Positions 1 through 5,060 of a DNA stretch of 5,060 nt are shown here, piece by piece. The first letter of the stretch is position 1. Every line of letters starts with the position of its first letter. Under the pieces are notes generated by a model that had not been told where the DNA came from, did no database searches, and was given only the letters and a program-made list of their open reading frames with translations. The translations under genes and the position numbers were made by a program. Origin of the DNA: an uncultured Bacteroidota bacterium (lineage in GTDB: Bacteria > Bacteroidota > Bacteroidia > Chitinophagales > Chitinophagaceae); the NCBI GenBank assembly GCA_903879995.1, contig CAIRNW010000371.1:1-5060 (forward strand), read 5' to 3'.

Positions 1-443
1 GCTTGCAAAGCTTTCCATTGGCGTCGTGGGCCATCCGGATCCTCTTGCAGGTTATCCAGGAACAAACGGGCTGCGAAGGTGAGGCTTTTTTCGGAATTTT
101 CCAATCGTGCAGCAAGGGCTTCGTTCCAGGCGTATAGTTCAAAAAACTGAAATTCTTCGGACCAAAAATGGGCAAGTTGGTGATAGGCAGCAAGTTGCGC
201 AGCGGGGGTAGCTGCTGTTTTTAGCTTTTCTTCCAGATTTTTCAGGGCAAAATTAAGTTGACCTGTCAGGTTTTTTTCAACTGAACTACGGGCAGAATCA
301 ATAGAAAAGGTGCTGGTTTGGGGAATAGCAGCATTTTCAGTTTTTGCAAGCTTTTCTTTTTCAGGGACAAAGCGGCCAAAAACAAATAAAAGAAGTACCA
401 GGGACAAACCAATGCCCGCCAATATTAATTGGGGTTTTTTCAC
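1..443 (-). CDS. Membrane-anchored TPR-type protein, N-terminal part (runs off the window)
   Basis: This is an open minus-strand frame of 147 full codons with no stop, continuing past position 1. It must start at the GTG at 443-441: an in-frame TAG lies two codons upstream and the visible frame has no ATG. Residues 2-3 are Lys-Lys, followed by a single hydrophobic segment at about residues 6-23, consistent with a signal anchor with the rest in the periplasm. A low-complexity linker follows, then Ala/Leu-rich helical sequence with helix-pair character at about 75-130 (AYHQLAHFW, ENSEKSLTFAARLF). These segments resemble the N-terminal half of tetratricopeptide-repeat proteins that I recall beside HU genes in Chitinophagaceae. 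No catalytic motif is visible and the function is unknown. The gene follows HU after 38 bp and may be cotranscribed with it, or may use the candidate -7 element at 461-468. The coding call is firm; the TPR assignment rests on remembered similarity and the unseen C-terminal half. Confidence 0.8.
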   Translation of the reverse strand, partial: MKKPQLILAGIGLSLVLLLFVFGRFVPEKEKLAKTENAAIPQTSTFSIDSARSSVEKNLTGQLNFALKNLEEKLKTAATPAAQLAAYHQLAHFWSEEFQFFELYAWNEALAARLENSEKSLTFAARLFLDNLQEDPDGPRRQWKALQ

Positions 444-454
444 GATCTAGATTT

Positions 455-473
455 TCCGGACAAAGTTACCGGA
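455..473. repeat. Short inverted repeat TCCGG-N9-CCGGA
   Basis: Five-base arms TCCGG (455-459) and CCGGA (469-473) enclose nine bases that contain the -7 element at 461-468. It lies in the HU to TPR-gene gap. There is no T-run after it on the minus strand, so it is not a standard intrinsic terminator. It could be a small operator or chance. Confidence 0.4.
461..468 (-). promoter_or_regulatory. Candidate -7 element before the TPR-type gene
   Basis: On the minus strand the bases read TAACTTTG, a perfect TAnnTTTG -7 box. It sits in the 38-bp gap between HU and the TPR-type gene, 17 bp before the GTG start, so a transcript would have a leader of roughly 10-15 nt. No TTG or TTTG is present at the expected -33 distance. 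The element forms most of the loop of the inverted repeat at 455-473. Confidence 0.35.
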
Positions 474-481
474 TTGATCGC

Positions 482-799
482 TTAATCTTCTTCACCAGGT
501 CCAGTGTCAGGTTTGGGCTCTTTCAGTTTCTTCACCTCTGCAACAAATTCTTTTGCAGGCTTAAAGGCGGGAATGTAGTGCTCTGGAATATGAACCGCTA
601 CATTCTTCTTGATGTTACGACCAATTTTTGCAGCCCGCTTTTTGGTGATAAAACTGCCAAATCCCCTTATGTAAATATTTTCGCCACCGGCAAGTGTGTC
701 TTTGACTTCCTTGAACATAGTTTCAAGGGCCACAAGTACATCCACCTTTGGTATACCAGTTTTTTCCGCGATCTGATTTACAAGGTCGGCCTTTCTCAT
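482..799 (-). CDS. HU/IHF-family DNA-binding protein (nucleoid-associated)
   Basis: A 105-residue HU/IHF-family protein, which binds and bends DNA as a dimer and compacts the nucleoid. The N-terminal helical part (1-40, beginning MRKADLVNQIAEKTGI) is followed by the family signature GENIYIRGFGSF (39-50), the basic beta arm (53-76, KKRAAKIGRNIKKN) and IPAFKPAKEF (76-85). The family is usually about 90 residues; here a proline- and acid-rich tail (KEPKPDTGPGEED) adds roughly 12-15. At the arm tip the usual GRNP reads GRNI, so Ile63 stands where the DNA-intercalating proline normally sits; similar arms occur in other Bacteroidota HU proteins as I recall them. The ATG at 799-797 begins right at the conserved N-terminus. 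It is divergent from mutY across a 91-bp spacer. Which paralogue (HU-alpha, HU-beta or IHF-like) cannot be decided here, so no symbol is given. Confidence 0.95.
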   Translation of the reverse strand: MRKADLVNQIAEKTGIPKVDVLVALETMFKEVKDTLAGGENIYIRGFGSFITKKRAAKIGRNIKKNVAVHIPEHYIPAFKPAKEFVAEVKKLKEPKPDTGPGEED

Positions 800-890
800 G
801 ATGCGTGTTTTGGGTTTACTCTGCCAATCTAAGGTAAAATATTGTGATTATCAAATAAATAGACATATTTTTTTTTAGCTTTATGGTGTA
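800..890. other. Divergent AT-rich intergenic region between HU and mutY
   Basis: This 91-bp spacer must contain the promoters for both the HU/TPR and mutY transcripts unless mutY is read from elsewhere. It is strongly AT-rich and holds a nine-T run on the plus strand (868-876) shortly before the mutY start. For mutY the nearest promoter-like match is TTG (842-844), 21 bp, then TATTTTTT (866-873), which lacks the final G of the -7 box. No inverted repeat, riboswitch or RNA gene is evident. Confidence 0.6.
829..855 (-). promoter_or_regulatory. Weak candidate promoter for the HU gene
   Basis: Read on the minus strand, TTTG (855-852) is followed after 15 bp by TACCTTAG (836-829), a 5-of-6 match to the Bacteroidota -7 box TAnnTTTG. 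The spacing is shorter than the usual 17-23 bp. Transcription would start about 20 bp before the HU ATG. The match is imperfect, so this is only a possibility. Confidence 0.2.
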
Positions 891-891
891 A
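883..891 (+). other. Two-codon open frame (Met-Val-stop) overlapping the mutY start
   Basis: ATG GTG TAA occupies 883-891, and the last A of the stop is the first base of the mutY ATG (TAATG, 889-893). Such a stop-start overlap could permit reinitiation, but no ribosome binding site is seen and chance is a fair explanation. Confidence 0.3.
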
Positions 892-1979
892 TGCCCCCCA
901 AAAAGCCCAAAAATTCCTTTTCTTCCACGCTTTTTGCATGGAATTTGGCCAAAAACCACCGAAAAATGCCCTGGAAAGGGGAAAAAGACCCCTATCGGAT
1001 ATGGTTAAGTGAGATTATTTTACAGCAAACTCGGGTGGAACAAGGGTTGGGGTACTATCAGCGCATCCTGAAAGCCTACCCAACAGTTAAAAAACTTGCA
1101 AAAGCTGATGATAATCAAGTTTTTAAGTTATGGGAGGGGTTGGGATATTATTCCAGATGTCGCAATTTGCTAGAAACGGCACGTTTTATTGCTGAAAAGA
1201 GAAAGGGAGTATTCCCGGATACCTTTGAGGAACTGAAGACCCTTAAAGGGGTAGGTTCCTATACTGCGGCAGCTATTGCCTCTTTTGCTTTCAACCGGCC
1301 TCACGCCGTGGTAGATGGAAATGTTTTTCGTGTATTGGCCCGCATTTTTGGAATTGACCTGGCCATCGACTCTACGGAAGGCAAAAAGAAATTTACCGAG
1401 TTAGCCAATACTTTGTTGGATCCTGAACAGCCTGGTGTTTATAACCAGGCAATCATGGACTTTGGTGCCACGGTTTGTAAACCCGTTGCACCACTTTGCC
1501 AAAACTGTCCGTTTAAAAAAACCTGTATTGCTTTTAAGGAGAATAAAATAAGCCAATTACCGATTAAGCATAAGAAGATTGTCTTAAAACATCGCTGGTT
1601 TTATTTTCTGTTACCTTCTTATCGCGGGCAATTGCCGGTAAAAATTCGCACGGATAAAGATATTTGGCAAGGGCTTGCTACTTTCCCCATGCTGGAAACG
1701 GAAAAGGAAACTTCGTTAAAAGCATTGTTGAAGTTAGCAGAGAAAAACAAGCTGATTCCAGCCAATGCGTACGTTGTTGAATCCATTTCGTCACTTTACA
1801 GACAAACTTTATCCCACCAGATTATAGCCGGGCAGTTTATTCGAATACGATTACGAAAAAAGCCCTTGCTGGATAAAGAATGGAATTGGCTGGATGCAGC
1901 TGCACTGAAATCGCAAGCCTTTCCACAACTTATTAATCAATATTTACAAGCAACGGCTACACAAACTATTCTCTTCTAA
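891..1979 (+). CDS. mutY: A/G-specific adenine glycosylase MutY
   Basis: MutY removes adenine mispaired with 8-oxoguanine, the first step of base-excision repair of oxidised guanine. The 362 residues cover the whole family. Catalytic Glu41 lies in WLSEIILQQT (38-47). The helix-hairpin-helix is LKGVGSYTAAAI (118-129), with Tyr124 in the helix-hairpin-helix. Catalytic Asp142 is in VVDGNVFRVLAR (140-151). The [4Fe-4S] cluster ligands are Cys196, Cys203, Cys206 and Cys212, spaced C-X6-C-X2-C-X5-C. The C-terminal NUDIX-like 8-oxoguanine-reading domain (about 225-355) has IWQGLATFPMLE (258-269) and LSH at 307-309, equivalent to the FSH loop of Bacillus-type MutY. All key residues are present, so the enzyme should be active. 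The ATG at 891 is the only usable start: an in-frame TAG lies at 876-878 and the next Met (26) falls inside conserved sequence. No Shine-Dalgarno is visible. The start overlaps the stop of a two-codon frame (ATGGTGTAATG, 883-893). Confidence 0.98.
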   Translation: MPPKKPKNSFSSTLFAWNLAKNHRKMPWKGEKDPYRIWLSEIILQQTRVEQGLGYYQRILKAYPTVKKLAKADDNQVFKLWEGLGYYSRCRNLLETARFIAEKRKGVFPDTFEELKTLKGVGSYTAAAIASFAFNRPHAVVDGNVFRVLARIFGIDLAIDSTEGKKKFTELANTLLDPEQPGVYNQAIMDFGATVCKPVAPLCQNCPFKKTCIAFKENKISQLPIKHKKIVLKHRWFYFLLPSYRGQLPVKIRTDKDIWQGLATFPMLETEKETSLKALLKLAEKNKLIPANAYVVESISSLYRQTLSHQIIAGQFIRIRLRKKPLLDKEWNWLDAAALKSQAFPQLINQYLQATATQTILF

Positions 1980-1982
1980 GTA

Positions 1983-2015
1983 AACGCGTTAAATTCAATA
2001 AATTTGTAGCGCGTT
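1983..2015. repeat. Imperfect inverted repeat in the mutY-gldE gap
   Basis: Outer arms AACGCG (1983-1988) and CGCGTT (2010-2015) and inner arms AAATT (1991-1995) and AATTT (2001-2005) pair around a CAATA loop, with an unpaired TT opposite GTAG between them. It fills most of the 54-bp gap. The bases after it (CATCAAAAAACATTT) lack a T-run, so it is not a typical intrinsic terminator for mutY. It may be an RNA leader structure, a protein-binding site or a transcript-end stabiliser. Confidence 0.5.
1999..2006 (+). promoter_or_regulatory. Candidate -7 element before gldE
   Basis: TAAATTTG is a perfect match to the Bacteroidota TAnnTTTG box, 27 bp before the gldE TTG start. Transcription would begin near 2010-2014, inside the right arm of the inverted repeat at 1983-2015. 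No TTG lies 17-23 bp upstream. If real, gldE-gldD-DUF3109 has its own promoter separate from mutY. Confidence 0.3.
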
Positions 2016-2033
2016 CATCAAAAAACATTTCGC

Positions 2034-3362
2034 TTGGAGCCTCCGTCAAACGGATTAATTATTGTTCCCTATTTGTTATTCAAGTTGTTGGCTGCTGCGC
2101 CACAGGGTATAACTTTCCTGGCGTTGCTATTGACCCTACTGTTGCTTTTGTCTTTTGTAATTGCGGGTAGCGAAGCAGCACTTTTCTCCCTCTCAAAAAA
2201 AGATATTGATGTACTAAAGACCAAGCAACATGAATCTGCACGACGCATTGTACAATTGCTAACTACGCCCAAGCAACTTTATGCCACACTGCTCATAGCA
2301 GGGACCTTTGTGAATATTTGCAGCATTCTATTGGCAAACTATCTTTTACTTCCATTATTTCCTTTGGGAGGGTGGGCGATGCTCGCTCGTATTTTGCTTA
2401 TTGTTTTTTTAGTTTTTTTTATCACAAGAATTCTGCCCAAGATCTGGGGAACCCAACATAATCTTCGTTTTGCACATGATTGGTCTTTTGTGGCAGCGGG
2501 ATTAAATGCTTTGTTGTACGGTCTTAGCAATTGGCTGGTTAAGCTTGCTGATCAAATAGCGCGTACTACCGGGGCTAATCGATTTCAGGAAATCACAAAA
2601 CAAGAGTTGGATGAGGCCATTGAGTTTAAGTCTGATGAGGAGGCTTCTGTTGCAGAGAAAAATATCATGAGAGGCGTTGTTAAGTTTGGAGATATTGCAG
2701 TGAAGCAGATCATGCGAAGCAGATTGGATGTATCCGGAGTTGACTATCAACTTTCTTTTCCTTCATTATTACATCGTGTACAAGAATTGCACTACTCACG
2801 TTTACCGGTTTACAAAGGAAGTCTGGATGAAGTGGTGGGCATACTTTATACCAAGGATTTAATTCCTTACCTGGAAGCGCCGGCTAATTTTGATTGGCAT
2901 CGATTATTGCGTGCTCCTTATTTTGTACCGGAGCCTAAACTAATCGAGGACTTACTAAAAACTTTCCAGCAACGTCGTATCCATTTTGCAGTAGTGGTCG
3001 ATGAGTTTGGTGGAACCAGCGGGATTGTTACGATGGAGGATATTTTAGAGGAAGTGATTGGGGATATCCGCGATGAGTTTGATGAAGAAGAAACCACAGG
3101 CCAACAAGTAGATGACCACACCTATATATTTGAGGGAAAGACATTGCTGCCGGATTTATGTCGGGCCTTATCACTTCCTATTGATACATTTGATGAGGTA
3201 AAGGGAGAAAGTGATTCACTGGCGGGGTTATTATTGGAGCGTGTAGGAGCGTTACCTGCCAAAGATCAAGTAATAGTAGTGGGTGATTTTGAGTTCAAAG
3301 TATTGGCGCTTGAACAAAATCGAATCCAACGTGTTCAGGTTTCTATTCATTATCCCTCTTGA
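2034..3362 (+). CDS. gldE: Gliding motility-associated protein GldE (CNNM/CBS/CorC-type membrane protein)
   Basis: A 442-residue member of the CorC/HlyC (CNNM) family. An N-terminal membrane domain (DUF21, about 27-175) has hydrophobic segments near 27-48, 84-107 and 114-136 and the signature GSEAALFSLS (45-54). A CBS pair follows (about 222-345), with RLPVYKGSLDEVVGILYTKDL-type sequence at 256-276 and VVDEFGGTSGIVTMEDILEE at 321-340. A CorC_HlyC domain closes the protein (about 355-438). Immediate linkage to gldD identifies it as GldE rather than a generic CorC. In Flavobacterium johnsoniae gldE lies beside gldD and is linked to gliding; related CNNM proteins move Mg2+, but transport by GldE is not shown here. 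The start is TTG at 2034: an in-frame TAG at 2007-2009 and no ATG before the first membrane segment leave no better choice. No Shine-Dalgarno is visible. The stop is 7 bp from gldD. In related genomes ssb usually sits between mutY and this gene, but it is absent here. Confidence 0.93.
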   Translation: MEPPSNGLIIVPYLLFKLLAAAPQGITFLALLLTLLLLLSFVIAGSEAALFSLSKKDIDVLKTKQHESARRIVQLLTTPKQLYATLLIAGTFVNICSILLANYLLLPLFPLGGWAMLARILLIVFLVFFITRILPKIWGTQHNLRFAHDWSFVAAGLNALLYGLSNWLVKLADQIARTTGANRFQEITKQELDEAIEFKSDEEASVAEKNIMRGVVKFGDIAVKQIMRSRLDVSGVDYQLSFPSLLHRVQELHYSRLPVYKGSLDEVVGILYTKDLIPYLEAPANFDWHRLLRAPYFVPEPKLIEDLLKTFQQRRIHFAVVVDEFGGTSGIVTMEDILEEVIGDIRDEFDEEETTGQQVDDHTYIFEGKTLLPDLCRALSLPIDTFDEVKGESDSLAGLLLERVGALPAKDQVIVVGDFEFKVLALEQNRIQRVQVSIHYPS

Positions 3363-3369
3363 GAAAATA

Positions 3370-3984
3370 ATGCGAGTTAAAAAATTTATAGGATTTTTTT
3401 TAATTACAGCTATTACATTAACTAGTTGTAATAGTCCCTATACAGTAGGTAAAAAGCGCGGTTATTTTGCAATTGATTTTCCTGACAAGCAATATCAAAC
3501 TTTTGATCAGCCTGGTTATCCTTACACATTTGAGTATCCCGTATATGCCCAAGTAAAAAAAGATTCTACTTTTTTTCAAGATCGTGCTGAGGATTGGTGG
3601 ATCAATGTTGAGTTTCCTCGGTTTGCAGGACGTATTCATATCAGTTACAAGCCAATTGATAACAGAAACAAATTTGATTCCTTGGTAGAGGATGGCTATC
3701 GAATGGCTTACCGCCAACATATCAATATGGCAACCGGAATCAAGGATAGCGTATTTAGTACACCGGCAGGTATGGAGGGGATTTATTTTGATTTAGGGGG
3801 TAATACGGCAACTGCTAACCAATTTTTTGTGACTGATTCTACCCAACATTTTTTAAGGGGTGCACTCTATTTTGATGCAACGCCTAATGCAGATTCGCTG
3901 GGCGTGGTAAATAATTTTTTAAAAAAGGATTTACTTCATTTGATTCAAACACTCCGGTGGAGAGAGACGGGGAATAAAAAATAA
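3370..3984 (+). CDS. gldD: Gliding motility lipoprotein GldD
   Basis: GldD is a lipoprotein needed for gliding in Flavobacterium johnsoniae and belongs to the gliding/type IX secretion set; its molecular activity is not established. The 204 residues start with Met-Arg-Val-Lys-Lys, a hydrophobic stretch (6-17) and the lipobox LTSC with Cys20 as lipidation site, so the mature protein should be anchored in an envelope membrane facing the periplasm. Family features include RGYFAIDFP (30-38), WWINVEFPRFAGRIHISYK (76-94), the core GGNTATANQFFVTDS (143-157) and HFLRGALYF (160-168), and a terminal TLRW (194-197). I chose ATG 3370: it gives a clean lipoprotein signal peptide and begins 7 bp after gldE. 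The same frame stays open upstream to 3283, but that version overlaps gldE by 80 bp and puts 29 residues before the signal peptide. The next gene begins 2 bp after the stop, so cotranscription is near certain. Confidence 0.94.
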   Translation: MRVKKFIGFFLITAITLTSCNSPYTVGKKRGYFAIDFPDKQYQTFDQPGYPYTFEYPVYAQVKKDSTFFQDRAEDWWINVEFPRFAGRIHISYKPIDNRNKFDSLVEDGYRMAYRQHINMATGIKDSVFSTPAGMEGIYFDLGGNTATANQFFVTDSTQHFLRGALYFDATPNADSLGVVNNFLKKDLLHLIQTLRWRETGNKK

Positions 3985-3986
3985 CC

Positions 3987-4580
3987 ATGATTGTAGTAGA
4001 TAATAAAATAATCAGCGACGATGTACTTGAGAAGCAATTTGTATGTGATCTGACTAAGTGCAAAGGAGCTTGTTGTGAGGATGGCGATGCGGGAGCGCCA
4101 TTGGAGGAGGAAGAAAAAGCCATTATCGATGCGGTCTATGCTATAGTTCGTCCTTATTTAACTAAGGCAGCTGTTAAGGAGATTGAAAAAAATGGAAAGT
4201 ATGTTTGGCATGAGGAATTTGGTTGGGTCACCCCTACCTTACCCAGTGATAAAGAAATATGTGTTTATGGCTTACGTGAAAAAGATGGCACCATCCATTG
4301 TGCTTTTGAAAAAGCCTATGCTGAGAAAAAAATAGATTGGAAAAAGCCGATTAGTTGTCATTTGTATCCCATCATTGCTGAACAGAGTGAATATGCTAAT
4401 ACAGAGCGGATCAACTACGACCCCCGCCCAAAAGTTTGTGCACCGGCCTGTCAGTTGGGAAAGAAATTAAAAGTGCCCGTTTATCAATTTTTAAAAGAGC
4501 CGATTGTACGTAAATGGGGATTGCCTTTTTGGGAAGCCCTGGATACGTTGGCAAAAGGTGAATGGAAACAAAAAGAGTAG
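3987..4580 (+). CDS. DUF3109 family cysteine-rich protein, function unknown
   Basis: A 197-residue soluble protein without signal peptide or membrane segment, matching the Bacteroidota DUF3109 family, which is related to the YkgJ-type putative zinc- or iron-chelating cysteine-cluster proteins. Nine cysteines are visible: Cys20, Cys25, Cys29 and Cys30 in FVCDLTKCKGACCEDGD (18-34), then Cys92, Cys105, Cys124 in PISCHLYPI (121-129), and Cys151 and Cys155 in VCAPACQLG (150-158). The CX4CX3CC cluster plus SCHLYP and CAPAC are the family's hallmarks and suggest metal or Fe-S binding; which metal cannot be told. FLKEPIVRKWG (167-177) is another conserved-looking block. ATG 3987 lies 2 bp after the gldD stop, implying translational coupling and a shared transcript with gldE-gldD. 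lutB starts 28 bp downstream. Nothing in the sequence shows a link to gliding, so the function stays unassigned. Confidence 0.93.
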   Translation: MIVVDNKIISDDVLEKQFVCDLTKCKGACCEDGDAGAPLEEEEKAIIDAVYAIVRPYLTKAAVKEIEKNGKYVWHEEFGWVTPTLPSDKEICVYGLREKDGTIHCAFEKAYAEKKIDWKKPISCHLYPIIAEQSEYANTERINYDPRPKVCAPACQLGKKLKVPVYQFLKEPIVRKWGLPFWEALDTLAKGEWKQKE

Positions 4581-4582
4581 TT

Positions 4583-4590
4583 TATCTTTG
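4583..4590 (+). promoter_or_regulatory. Candidate -7 element before lutB
   Basis: TATCTTTG is a perfect TAnnTTTG match in the 28-bp gap after the DUF3109 stop, 18 bp before the lutB ATG. The nearest upstream TTG (4548-4550) is 32 bp away, too far for a standard -33 box. It suggests that lutB may be transcribed separately from the gld genes. Confidence 0.35.
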
Positions 4591-4608
4591 AGGGAAGCGA
4601 GTACTCCT

Positions 4609-5060
4609 ATGCAGGTAAAAGAAATCCAGGAACAATTTTTAGCGAGTAGCACGGTCAAGGCTGCAGATCGGGAACATCGTCGTAAGATCAATTTTAATAT
4701 TGGTAAGTACAATGCGGTGGTCCCAAAGGGGAAACAGCAATTCATGAATGTTGAATTGGCTCGTGAAAAAGCAAAGAATGCAAAATGGAAAGCAATTGCT
4801 ACCCTGGATAAACAGTTGGAGCTTTTTGAATCCATTATTACCGCGCGTGGCGCTAAAGTAATCTGGGCCGAAAATGTAACACAGGCGCAGGAAGCCATTG
4901 GAAAAATTTGTCGCGAAAAAAATTGCAAGACGCTTGTAAAAAGTAAAAGCATGGTAACTGAAGAGATTCATCTCAACGATTACCTGGCTTCTATTGGAGT
5001 AGAAAGTGTCGAAACAGATCTTGGAGAATATATTCAGCAATTGGATGGTGAACCTCCTTA
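4609..5060 (+). CDS. lutB: LutB-type lactate utilization iron-sulfur protein, N-terminal part (runs off the window)
   Basis: An open frame from ATG 4609 to the window end, 150 full codons. The sequence matches the start of LutB/LldF-type proteins: an N-terminal helical region rich in Lys and Arg (16-75), then the beginning of the LUD (DUF162) domain with GAKVIWAENVTQAQEAI (81-97), KSKSMVTEEIHLN (111-123) and ETDLGEYIQQL (135-145). In Bacillus, LutABC oxidises L-lactate to pyruvate, LutB being the subunit with a C-terminal double [4Fe-4S] ferredoxin domain. That domain should lie beyond 5060, since family members are about 460-480 residues, so the Fe-S ligands cannot be checked here. The ATG fits the family start; an in-frame TTG at 4588 is a poorer option. 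The gene follows the DUF3109 gene after 28 bp and may use the -7 element at 4583-4590. Only a weak purine stretch (AGGGAAG, 4591-4597) precedes it, 11 bp from the ATG. Confidence 0.9.
   Translation, partial: MQVKEIQEQFLASSTVKAADREHRRKINFNIGKYNAVVPKGKQQFMNVELAREKAKNAKWKAIATLDKQLELFESIITARGAKVIWAENVTQAQEAIGKICREKNCKTLVKSKSMVTEEIHLNDYLASIGVESVETDLGEYIQQLDGEPP

Noticed and set aside
344..832. Plus-strand open frame of 162 codons opposite the HU gene
   Set aside because: It lies antisense to a clear HU-family gene and to the start of the TPR-type gene, and its translation has no recognisable domain.
1983..2015. Intrinsic terminator after mutY
   Set aside because: A hairpin can form, but no T-run follows on the plus strand and the minus-strand side is not T-rich either.
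2069..3121. Several minus-strand open frames of 63-82 codons within gldE
   Set aside because: All are antisense shadows of a well-supported coding sequence, with no family resemblance.
3283..3369. Upstream extension of gldD to an ATG at 3283
   Set aside because: It would overlap the conserved end of gldE by 80 bp and put 29 residues before an intact lipoprotein signal peptide; ATG 3370 fits the family and the 7-bp gap.
3418..4123. Minus-strand open frames of 100 and 79 codons opposite gldD and the DUF3109 gene
   Set aside because: Both lie antisense to genes with clear family motifs and have low-complexity, unfamiliar translations.
4491..5040. Minus-strand open frames of 153 and 133 codons opposite lutB
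   Set aside because: The plus strand encodes recognisable LutB motifs (KSKSMVTEEI, ETDLGEYI); the antisense products are Phe- and Ser-rich with no domain.
1..5060. Defence system, mobile element, CRISPR array or biosynthetic cluster
   Set aside because: Every substantial frame is a core or conserved Bacteroidota gene; no transposase, integrase, direct-repeat array, tRNA or attachment-site pattern was seen.

Overview
The window looks like chromosomal core DNA of a Bacteroidota bacterium, most likely from the Chitinophagaceae or a close relative. The reasons are the gldE-gldD gliding-motility pair, an HU protein with the Bacteroidota-type arm sequence, a DUF3109 protein, moderately AT-rich composition, almost no Shine-Dalgarno sequences, and TAnnTTTG elements (the Bacteroidota sigma -7 box) in three intergenic gaps. 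The family placement rests on remembered protein similarity, not on a search.

Layout. On the minus strand, reading right to left, lie an HU-family nucleoid protein (799-482) and then a membrane-anchored, TPR-type protein (443 to beyond position 1, partial). A roughly 90-bp AT-rich divergent intergenic region (800-890) separates them from a plus-strand series: mutY (891-1979), gldE (2034-3362), gldD (3370-3984), a DUF3109 cysteine-rich protein (3987-4580) and the first 150 codons of a lutB-type lactate-utilisation iron-sulfur protein (4609 to beyond 5060). Gaps on the plus strand are 54, 7, 2 and 28 bp, so gldE-gldD-DUF3109 is almost certainly one transcription unit, while mutY and lutB may or may not be joined to it. 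No RNA gene, insertion sequence, CRISPR array or prophage part is visible.

How the genes relate. HU and MutY serve chromosome structure and repair of 8-oxoguanine:A mispairs. GldE (a CNNM/CorC-like membrane protein with CBS domains) and GldD (a lipoprotein) belong to the Bacteroidota gliding/type IX secretion machinery. The DUF3109 protein and LutB are both cysteine-rich or iron-sulfur-type proteins, but no shared pathway is shown by the sequence.

The region is mostly ordinary. The points worth a second look are: no ssb gene between mutY and gldE, where related genomes usually carry one; two genes forced to use non-ATG starts (GTG for the TPR protein, TTG for gldE); perfect -7 elements in three gaps, two of them overlapping inverted repeats; and a two-codon open frame whose stop overlaps the mutY start. 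I found no convincing new system.
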